From: Muricea muricata
Taxonomy: Eukaryota; Cnidaria; Anthozoa; Malacalcyonacea; Plexauridae
Assembly: GCA_963855995.1 (NCBI GenBank)
Contig: OY979725.1
Span: 11,264,383 to 11,328,382, forward strand
DNA: 64,000 nt
Reading direction: 5' to 3'
Shown: piece after piece, positions 23,701 through 32,089 of the stretch
Layout of the letters: every line of letters begins with the position of its first letter
How positions within the stretch are numbered: position 1 is the stretch's first letter
The notes under the pieces: generated by a model
What the model was told of the DNA's origin: nothing
Databases searched by the model: none
The model's input: only the letters and a program-made list of their open reading frames with translations
Program-made: the position numbers and the translations under genes

Positions 23701-26700
23701 ATTGTTTACGGCGTAATTTGATTTCCAAAACAATGAAAAAGCGATAGAAATCAATATTGATTGTGCCTAATGGACACGAAAAATGTGACATGATTTGGAA
23801 ACATTGAAAAGACTTATGGTTCGTTCGCTCAATAGTAACTGCATATTATGGAAAGGAGTGAGATTTTCATTACAAGAGAACATGAATGGTTGCGTACATA
23901 TTATATTATATTATTTTATTTTGTTAAATTGCATTTTCAAGGTTCTGGTATGTTTTTAAAGACGAGAAAACCTGGCGTGAAAGTGATTCTTGCCGATCCT
24001 CCGGTACGCTATTGCATTCTTTGCCAAGCGATTACTAAATGAACAAGACCAATGGACCATTCCCCAATTAGACAAACTTTTGAATTCAATTAGCACAGCT
24101 GGAAAGAGCATCCTAAATTTCATAAAATTTGGTTGCAAAATATTAGAAAACGTGGAAAATATAACCCTGTAAAATTGCGAATTTTGTATACTTTTGTATT
24201 ACGAACTAAAAAGCGTTACCACTATGTGGAATGTGGCAACGCTTTTTCCCGCGTAATACAAAAGTATACAAAATTCGCAAAATTTACAATACAATAAGTT
24301 CGACAATTTACCATATTTTACAACAAAACTTAATTTAGGACGATTTTTCCAACTGTGCTAAAATTGTTTTCGAATTTAAAAGTTTCTTTAATTGGGAAAT
24401 GGTCCATTGTAACTTGGATGCGCCGTTTTACTTAGGGCAGTGTGCTGTATGAATATTTCAAGAGTGGGAAGTTAGAAAGAACGGGCGTTGACTCGATAAC
24501 AGAAGGTATGAATTCTCTAGTGCATTCCTGCAGAATTGTGAATTGTGCGAGGAAGTTCTTTCCATTTCTAACGGAAGAAGTGAATCCGAAAAGAAAATTA
24601 CAGAATCTATTTTCGGCAGAAAACATTGTCTTAAGTGCATGCAGTCCGCAGAAAGGAAGAAGCTGGAAGACCCGGAAAGAAAAGTCATTGGTGATCTGAT
24701 CCATAGCACAATGAAAGGGCAAAATACGTTTGAGGAATGATGGCGACACTCTAAAGCGATGTAAACAAAAAATGAAACATTTGGAAGTCAGCGCTAACTT
24801 TCCGACCATGGGCCTTTGCTCGAAACGCCGAACTCTGTTTTATTGCAGTAGAGGAGCCTACATTTGTGTGGAAATGTTTATTTTATTTATTTGTTTAGCT
24901 TCGCCTATGATTACACAAACAACAACATGTACACAACCATTTCTGTTCAACCCCAAAGCACAAACGTCGAAAAACTCGTGTCATCATTTGTGGCTTAAAT
25001 TTAGGGCCAAAATTTGGAAATATGAAATTCATTTAAAAACCTTGCATATACTGTATGTAGACCACACATAGAAGAAGGTGGAAAAGCCTTACGTTTTGAG
25101 GTTGAACAAAGCTAACATAAACAAAAACAACAACAGAAAGGCTGGGACACCACAACAGCTTGAAGCCAATTAATGTGGGCCCTTTGTGTGTGTGGAAAAA
25201 AACATAAATAACATATAAATTGAAACTGTTTACTGAACATGTTACTAATAGCAGCACGTTAATGGCTGCTTGAGTTTGCGCGATGTGTTACATTTTGGGC
25301 AAACAGTCCTCCATGTTCTAACATCGTCCACATCGTAGACTGCTCTTGTAGCGTTGTGGTAGAAGTCCAGTAACAATAGGGCCATTTATACGAGCGAAAA
25401 TAAGCCGCGGCTCAAATAGGCCGCGGCTTAAATAGGCCGCGGCTTAAATAAGTCGAGAACGTCTGTATAAACGTACAATTTCTTTGCGACCAAAATAAGC
25501 CGCGGCTAATTTTAGCCCAGGGTTCGGGCCTCGTCTTAAATTAACGCGGCCAATTTTAGGCGGGAAAACCTCGTAAAAACGCTTCGTTCGCGACCAAGGC
25601 AAGCCTATTCATACGCTGTTTATTAATATTATTTATTATTAGTTTAGTTTATTAATATGATGTTCGCGACCAAAGCAAGTCTGTTTATATGATGTGCTGT
25701 CCTATTTATACGAGTGTTTTGGGCTATTTTAATAAATTTAGTAAAACTGTCGTATAAAAGGCTGTGTTCTCGACTTATTTAAGCCGCGGCCTATTTAAGC
25801 CGCGGCTTATTTTCGCTCGTATAAATGGCCCTAATGATCTAAATCGTACCAGCGATAGATTCTTTTGCCTTAAACCTTGCATATACTGTATGTAGACCAC
25901 ACATAGAAGAAGGTGGACAAGCCTTACGTTTTGAGGTTGAACAAAGCTAACATAAACAAAAACAACAACAGAAAGGCGGGGACACCACAACAGCTTGAAG
26001 TCAATTAAACAAGAATGTAAACAAGTTTTGTGCAGAGACCATTTTACAGCAAAGGATAGTGTAAATTTTAAAGTGTTTCTGTAGGTATCGGCCAAGGAAG
26101 AGTTACTGACAATTTGAAAGATGCTTTTGAAGAAGGGATTATCGATGACGCTTTACACGTCCCGGATGAAGATTCGGTGGAAATGGTACGAGAAATTGAA
26201 AATCGTCATTTTTGGCAGAAAGTGGAAAATTTTTATTTGTAGTGAGAGTTTTTTACAATCATTTTTTGACTCGATGGTTTTAAGGTGTTTTATCTTCTTC
26301 ACGAAGAAGGCTTTTTCGTCGGCGCTTCGTCGGGACTCAATGTAGCTGCAGCCGTACAGGTAAATTAGTAATTGATAAATCAATATAATGACAGCATAGA
26401 ATTGCTATTAAGTTCCTTGTGCCCGTAAGCTCGGATTTTTTTCAGTGCTAATAATGCTATGAATTTGTTTTATGTATTGTGATGCGTTAATTCGGTGCAG
26501 ATAAATACAAACAATTATTGAATGAGGTCGAGCAGGATATGAGGAATTATTAAGGCAGAGGTTTGCATGTGTTATTGTTAACACTAACCGAGGCCTTAAT
26601 AATTCCTCATATCCTGCGAGAACCGAATTCAATAATCGTTTTATTATTTTTTGAATATTTTAAATTCAGTTTAAACGCTTGCTTTGTATGGATATAATAA

Positions 26701-27566
26701 TGGAACAGCATGAAATTGTTCGAAAACTTTAATAAGCCCGACTACGAAAAAAAATTCTTAAAACAATTGTCAGATTACAATGTCAGTCAATATACGACGA
26801 AATGAGTCATAATGTCGCATATTTGTTTTCAAAATACGACGAAATGAGTGATAATGTCGTATATTTATTTTCAACCCCAAATTTCGGCAACTACCCAGCC
26901 GATATAACGATTTCACCTTTAGCTCTTAACCAATGAAAACTCCTGAAATATTTTCAATAAGTAAAATTGATTGTCTCTTGGTTGAGCCCGAGGGATGCAA
27001 TACTACAGCAAGCGGTATCTTTGTACATAATGTGCTTTGAATTCGGTTTTTGTGATGTGGGGACCATGCAGACCTCAATAAGGGTACCAAACTCTTAACT
27101 CGACCTTGATAATTCAGTATATCACAATATAGCTAGTTGTACATTAAAACAAGACTTCATTACTTCAGACTTGCAATTCTAAATGTAAAGTATTTTTGTC
27201 CACTATAGGTTGCTAAGCAACTCGGTCCAGGGCATACGATCACGACATGCCTGTGTGATACCGGTCAGGTATGTGTAATTTATAAGTATACTATTGCTGC
27301 CACCTTGACCTAACAATATGGTCTAACAATCGTATATGTTGTGAACATTGATTCCATATTATTTATATTTGTGCTTTCCAGCGCTATTACGCACGTCTGT
27401 TTAACAAAGAATGGTTGACCAAAAAAGGCAAGTCACTAATTGGTGTTTCATTTCAGCATGTTAGGGAAGTAGGGAACTTGGCATGTGTTAGCCTTTTGTT
27501 TCCTTTTCATTACTTAAAGGACTCTTAGAAGCAATTCCAGAAAAATATCGACATGCCCTTCAGTGA
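20703..27566 (+). CDS. PLP-dependent cysteine synthase, fungal/bacterial type (16 exons)
   Basis: Fold-type II PLP enzyme expected to make L-cysteine from O-acetyl-serine (or a related activated serine) and sulfide. Exons: 20703-20786, 21055-21092, 21186-21226, 21675-21770, 22178-22228, 22324-22397, 22727-22816, 22928-22975, 23051-23171, 23942-24003, 24436-24505, 26085-26185, 26285-26359, 27209-27268, 27382-27427, 27520-27566. All join in phase to 367 codons plus TGA. Motifs: '[11 protein letters not shown]' with PLP lysine K72; 'GTAGNTGIGLAH' (98-109); '[11 protein letters not shown]' (205-215, phosphate cup); '[14 protein letters not shown]' (about 251-264); 'GASSGLN' (305-311). The first 28 residues are basic and hydrophobic, like a mitochondrial presequence. 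'VAWTPLIKL' stands where the family usually has 'IGNTPL'. Introns 3 and 15 appear to use GC donors. AATAAA lies at 27658-27663. No haem or CBS-pair domain is present, which argues against cystathionine beta-synthase. Confidence 0.92.
21890..22020. repeat. Dispersed repeat (AACTTGATG family), copy 2
   Basis: Lies in cysteine synthase intron 4 and shares words with the copy in the PPP4R4 intron at 15335-15600, including 'gataacaag' followed by 'aacaggcttgatgca'. Non-coding. Confidence 0.5.
24176..24281. repeat. Perfect-stem hairpin of about 105 bp in cysteine synthase intron 10
   Basis: The outer arms are 'gcgaattttgtatactttt' (from 24177) and its complement ending near 24281. The inner arms 'aaaaagcgttaccac' and 'gtggcaacgcttttt' also pair, leaving only a few unpaired loop bases. 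It is probably a small MITE. Related words ('gcgaattttgtacac') occur in the array near 30774. Confidence 0.6.
24506..26084. other. Cysteine synthase intron 11 with transposon and flanking direct repeats
   Basis: This 1.58-kb intron holds two near-identical direct repeats of about 125 bp (about 25033-25170 and 25866-26005, both starting 'aaccttgcatatactgtat'). Between them is the inverted-repeat element at 25379-25831. The frame at 24543-24740, which contains Cys-x2-Cys, has no splice support and I do not recognise it; it may be a transposon relic. Confidence 0.55.
25379..25831. mobile_element. 453-bp MITE with GC-rich inner repeats and TA target duplication
   Basis: The ends are GGGCCATTTATACGAGCG and CGCTCGTATAAATGGCCC, flanked by TA at 25377-25378 and 25832-25833. 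Inside each end the unit 'gccgcggctta' is repeated two or three times, giving several SacII-type CCGCGG palindromes in otherwise AT-rich DNA. Non-coding and non-autonomous. Superfamily not established. Confidence 0.8.
26508..26640. repeat. 130-bp inverted repeat in cysteine synthase intron 13
   Basis: The arms 'gcaggatatgaggaattatt' (26531-26550) and 'aataattcctcatatcctgc' pair perfectly. Pairing continues less perfectly outward to 'acaattattgaat' and 'attcaataatcgtt'. The loop is about 40 bp. Probably a MITE. Confidence 0.6.
26790..26875. repeat. Two-copy tandem repeat, about 42 bp
   Basis: The unit 'atacgacgaaatgagt' followed by 'ataatgtcg(c/t)atatttgttttca' occurs twice in direct succession in cysteine synthase intron 13. 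Non-coding. Confidence 0.6.
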
Positions 27567-28431
27567 AAGGAAGACTTCAAGGACGAGAACACAACCTGAT
27601 GATGTGAGTCAGCTTGAAGGAGAAAACGCACTCACAATCATTAAAATTTCAACGATGAATAAAAATTTAGTAAATTGAGAAAAATGTTGACAAAATATGC
27701 AGACAAAATATGTTAAAATGCGTAACGTTGTGACATAGTAAGTAAAATAAATGGACGTCTATTGAGAGATATGGTTTGTAATAGTAATGTTACAAAGAAG
27801 ATATGGAACAAGCCGAGAAATTTCTCTCCATCTGTGCAAATTAGTGCAATCTCAAGTGAATCCTAAGAAAAGAGCATCCGCCCTATGCCAGTAACTTCTG
27901 CTTTAGATGATATTTCGCTGCATGGATAATTGTTGTTGGTCAGGAAAAATGTTAGGAGAGAGATTATCTGCTAACAATCAACATCTTAACTTTTAACAGC
28001 AGTATTTTATTTTAACCACATGATGTACAAGAAATATTCAGTGGCCAGTTGTTCAAAGTTCACGGTTAGCCTCACCTTAGTCCCACTCCTAAACCTATTC
28101 CTTTCCTAATCCTACCCAACTAAATCGTCACTCGTAAGCCTAGACGTGTTGTTATAGACAGGTTTATAGACTAACTCGCTTTTGAACAACTAGGATCGGT
28201 TGTACGAAAGGTGAATAACGCTATCCAAATAATTTTCTCAAACTATCTAAAGATGTTCAATCAGTGGTAAAACTTATATTAAAGTTCAGTATTTTCGAGG
28301 GACAATCACTTTTTAGCAGCTGAGTCAATATTTCTAGTGTCATTATTTTTTATGCCTGTCTTCGGTAGTCGAGAAAATCACCATCCGATGGACTGCGCTT
28401 TCCACCTTTCGTAGAACCGACACCGGGCTTT
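27567..28431. other. 3' flanks of the convergent cysteine synthase and secreted-protein genes; left edge of the array
   Basis: Array homology starts around 27.8-27.9 kb: 'gatgatatttcgctgcatgg' matches 36440-36470. A minus-strand AATAAA lies at 28006-28011 in 'cagtattttattttaacc', a block repeated downstream of every array gene. No other gene was seen. Confidence 0.6.
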
Positions 28432-29816
28432 TTAAGCCTCTGGTGCAACTGGTGGTTCTGTGGGTGCAACTGGTGGTGCTGTGGGTGCAACTGGTGGTGC
28501 TGTGGGTGCAACTGGTGGTTCTGTGGGTGCAACTGGTGGTTCTGTGGGTGCAACTGGTGGTTCTGTGGGTGCAACTGGTGGTTCTGTGGGTGCAAGCGGT
28601 GGGTTTAGGTCACAAAGGTCATCCTCCGGGGTATTTGTGTCAATGACCCTCACACTCTTCGTCAGCTCGGCGAAAAGCTTTTTTGTATTACTATCACGAA
28701 CGGTCCTTTTGTTAGCTTGCATAACGAGGCTGTAATACTCTCCTTCAGGTTTTATTCCAATAAAACCATCCACAAATCCCTCACCACAGGCGCCCGGCTT
28801 TCCCCCTAGGCCTTTAACAACGTACACTCCAAGTTTTTTTTGTTTTGCTGTTTCTGCAATGTACGCATTTTTCCTTGCTGTCGAGCCAAGAGCGGCGACT
28901 TCGGGCGAGAATAGAAGCTCGTGTGCATTGGGTTTGAGCAGAAACTCAACCAGGTGTTTGCCTTCCGTTGGTTTCTTTGAGCAAATATCTTTTGCTTGCT
29001 TGTGGTGGCCAATGTGTCCTGTTAGTTGTGACAGAAGTAAGTAACAAGGTGGTCTAGCTGTTTTACCCGTCAAATCGATCGTGATACTCTTAGCCTCTTT
29101 CAGTGCCATACATCGGTACACACAAATTTGTACTTTTTCTGCCTTTCCTGCAAGCTCGTCCGCTTTGCCACGAATATTGAGAGGGTCTGGACCTGGTGTT
29201 GATGTGTCCTTCCCTTCCCTATAAAACTTCGTAAAGTAGTCTTTGTCAGACGCCCTCGAAGCCGCGTCCTTAAAGGGTTTCAGTTCATTTTTCCACCACT
29301 GAGGATCCAGTGGATCTGGTGGTGCTGCGGCGGCTCGTGTAGTCCTGGAGGAAGCTCTTTCAGAAATATTGTCAGTGGATTTGGCAAATGCTTGGTCTAA
29401 AATCAAGGAGTCCAACCATGAGATTATAGATCATTAAAGCAGCATAAAACAGTGTTGTTAATTGTAACAGTATTAATTTGCACCACTTATATCGGGTGTT
29501 GGAAGAAGCAAAACCACAGTATATAGTATATTGTGATGTTATCCTTTTTCCTTAGCTATTCAAAGAGCAATCGTTCCGAAGAATGTTTATTATATTATAT
29601 AGATTTATTAAATCAATTATAGCTACTTGCGTTAAATACCAAAGGCAGATGAAAAAATATTTCAACAAAGCACTGGTGCTTGCATGTGTTTCATCAGTTA
29701 AATAAACTAGGAAAAAGATAAATATGTGCAAAAATCTTACGTGCTTTGGGTTGCACATCGCATTCTCCAAGTGTACATAGAATTAGCGTTAGCCAAGAAA
29801 CGTAGAGGAACTTCAT
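28432..29816 (-). CDS. Secreted repeat-tailed protein, copy B0 (two exons)
   Basis: Exon 1 (29741-29816) encodes 'MKFLYVSWLTLILCTLG', a good signal peptide, and ends at a GTAAG donor. Exon 2 (28432-29396) follows acceptor 'ttgattttag'. The join keeps frame and gives 346 residues. A second acceptor 13 bp before the ATG ('cttttag') suggests a spliced 5' leader. After the signal come an NIS sequon, a minimal R-x-x-R processing site (R43-R46; paralogues have RTKR), and a cysteine-bearing globular region ('VQICVYRCM', 'LTGHIGHHKQA', 'LVEFLLKPNAHELLFSPEV', 'GFIGIKPEGEYYSLVMQA'). The C-terminal tail has seven APTEPPV-type heptapeptides. Its intron is only 344 bp, without the foldback, LINE or DD37E insertions seen in the other copies, so this is the least invaded copy. 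I do not recognise the family. Confidence 0.85.
28439..28591 (-). repeat. 21-bp coding repeat, seven units (APTEPPV / APTAPPV)
   Basis: On the plus strand the unit is 'ggtgcaactggtggttctgt' plus one base. Each unit encodes a Pro/Thr heptapeptide at the C-terminus of the secreted protein. Five units encode Glu and two encode Ala at the variable position. The other array copies have 1, 2, 2, 2 and 3 units, so repeat number varies among paralogues. Confidence 0.9.
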
Positions 29817-31418
29817 ATTTCGTCTGTACCTAAAAGACAGTGAAAAAAAGAAACAACAGACTCATCAAAGCCGAACAAAATTTTGGATTTTACACTCACG
29901 GCGTTTGACCATGGCATGAGAATGCTTAATTTTGATTATTTATTTTAATATGAACATTTGTTTGCCAAAAAAAGAATGATCAACTAGCTGCTCTGTCTAG
30001 TCAATGATTGTTTATTAATTATATAGAGAGTATTAAAATGTACATGTTTGCTTAACGATTTAGAAAAACATCGAGTTCAATTAAAAGGAAAATTTTAGAT
30101 AGCAAACATTAAATTAGAAATTTTAGTCGTTTTTGCCCATCCCGCAATTTATCCAAGCCGAAAAGAGCATGATTTACATTACCTTGGATTGAAATTGTTC
30201 TCTGCCTTGAGGAAAAGGTTCGCTGTTTCCAAATTTCCAAGTGATCACAGATACAGTTGGGATGTCTTACAACCGCAACTGCTACAACAGAATGAGCTCA
30301 ACACTCATATGTTATTGTAGAAAAATGCACAGCTGTTTGCTTCATTGCCTCTTTTCTTGTTGTTAAAACGAAGTGTTACCGTTAATACAATCGGATCACA
30401 GGTATTCCAAGTGTGGAGACTAAAATATATCACTTTTATTGTTGGTGGTATTGTGGTAAAACGAAGAAGACATAACATTAAATACAATTGCTATTTTTGA
30501 AGCATATAGCTACAAATATACTTGAATGTATATAGTTCAAAATAACAAGACGATTGAAAAAAATTCGAACTATTCAAAAATTTTTTTGTAAATTTCGGTT
30601 GTTAAGCCATAACATAAAAAATCAAATTATAGACTAAGTTTTGATCCAGGCATGCAATATGAACAAATTGCTTTATCAAAGCTAAAAAGAGCATCGTAAA
30701 ATTATAGTAAAATTGCAAGGTTTGGCGCAGGCGAAATGTTGTCAGACAACCGCAAAAAGTTGTTTGCGAATTTTGTACACGATAAAGCTTTCAACATTGG
30801 AGACCATCGCGACCGCCACGACAGAGTGAGTTTGTTAATTACTCATTGTGATATTGTGGAAAAAAGGTATGGCTTGCTTTTTTCTTGTTGTTAAAACAAA
30901 GTGATCACACTCAATACAATCGGATCACAGTATTCTCAGCGTGGAGACTAAAAATAAGACGCAATAAAATATATTCAACTGAGCAGATTTTTTTGTTTAC
31001 TACTCAGTAGAACATAAATTTCCCTATATAGATTTTTATGTATGTCCATGTTTAACATTCATAATTTTATAAAGGACAACTAATACGATGGGTATGTGCT
31101 TATTTGCAGCCGTGAACATGTTATAAATAATTAACTACGATTTTATCCCTAATTCTACAATCTGCCTTTGTGGGCGTTCAAATTTAGCGATTAGCGCACA
31201 GTTACCCGTTGCTAAAAGAACTGAAGTTTAAACTAAAACATTAACCTGTAGACTGCATAACGCCTTATATAGTTGCATAAGAAAAAGACTTATGGTCAAT
31301 TCCGTTCGCTCAGTAGTAACTGGATGTTATAGAAAGGAGTGAGATTTTCATTACAAGGGGACGTGAATGTTTGGCGTAGATATTATTCCATTTTGTTAAA
31401 TTGCATGCTTTTTTCAAG

Positions 31419-31480
31419 GTTCTGGTATGTTTTTAAAGACGAAAAAACTTGGCGTAAAAGTAATTCTCGCCGATCCTTCG
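31419..31480 (+). pseudogene. Captured cysteine synthase exon 10 (array copy 1), with flanks and exon 11 relic
   Basis: The interval about 31283-31590 matches cysteine synthase intron 9, exon 10 (23942-24003) and the start of exon 11 (24436 onward). The 62-bp exon is still open, with 'ttcaag' acceptor and GT donor, and encodes '[20 protein letters not shown]'. The next part 'gggcagtgtgctgt' corresponds to exon 11, but most of intron 10 is missing and the exon 11 acceptor AG is lost. No other cysteine synthase exons are present, so this is a non-functional fragment. Confidence 0.85.
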
Positions 31481-32089
31481 GTACTCTAGTGCATTTTCTT
31501 TGCTAAGCGATTACTAAATGAACAAGAGCAATTGCAATTGGACGCGCTGTTTTATTTTGGGCAGTGTGCTGTCTGAAAATTGCAAGAATAATTGTTAGTG
31601 CTCAGGAAAAAATGTTAGGGGAGAGATCATCTGCTAACAATCAAGAACTTAACTTTTAACAGCAGTATTTTATTTTAACCACATGATGTACAAGAAATAT
31701 TCGGTGACCAGATGTTCAAAGTTCACGGTTAGCCTCACCTTTTTTCTGAATCTATTCCTTTCCTAATCTTACAGAACTAAATCGTCACTCGTAAGCCCGC
31801 GGGCGTGTTGTTATAGACAGGTTTATAGACTAACTCGCTTTTGAACAACTGGGGTCGGTTGTACGAAATGTGAATAACGCTATTCAAATAATTTTCTCAA
31901 ACTATCTAAAGATGTTCAATCAGTAGTAAACTTATATTAAAGTTCAGTATTTTCGAGGGAAAATCACTTTTTAGCAGCTGAGTCAATATTTCTAGTGTCA
32001 TTAATTTTTATGCCTGTCTTCGGTAGTCGAGAAAATCACCATCCGATGGACAACGGTATCCACCTTTCGTAGAACCGACACCGGGCTTT

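Noticed and set aside
24543-24740. Separate zinc-finger gene in cysteine synthase intron 11
   Set aside because: Only one short frame with a single Cys-x2-Cys pair, no recognisable family and no splice signals.
20703-27566. Cystathionine beta-synthase
   Set aside because: No haem-binding N-terminus and no C-terminal CBS-domain pair; length and motifs fit cysteine synthase.
28443-28735. Plus-strand frames with 'VVLWVQL' and 'GATGGS' repeats
   Set aside because: They are opposite-strand shadows of the 21-bp heptapeptide repeat of the secreted-protein gene.
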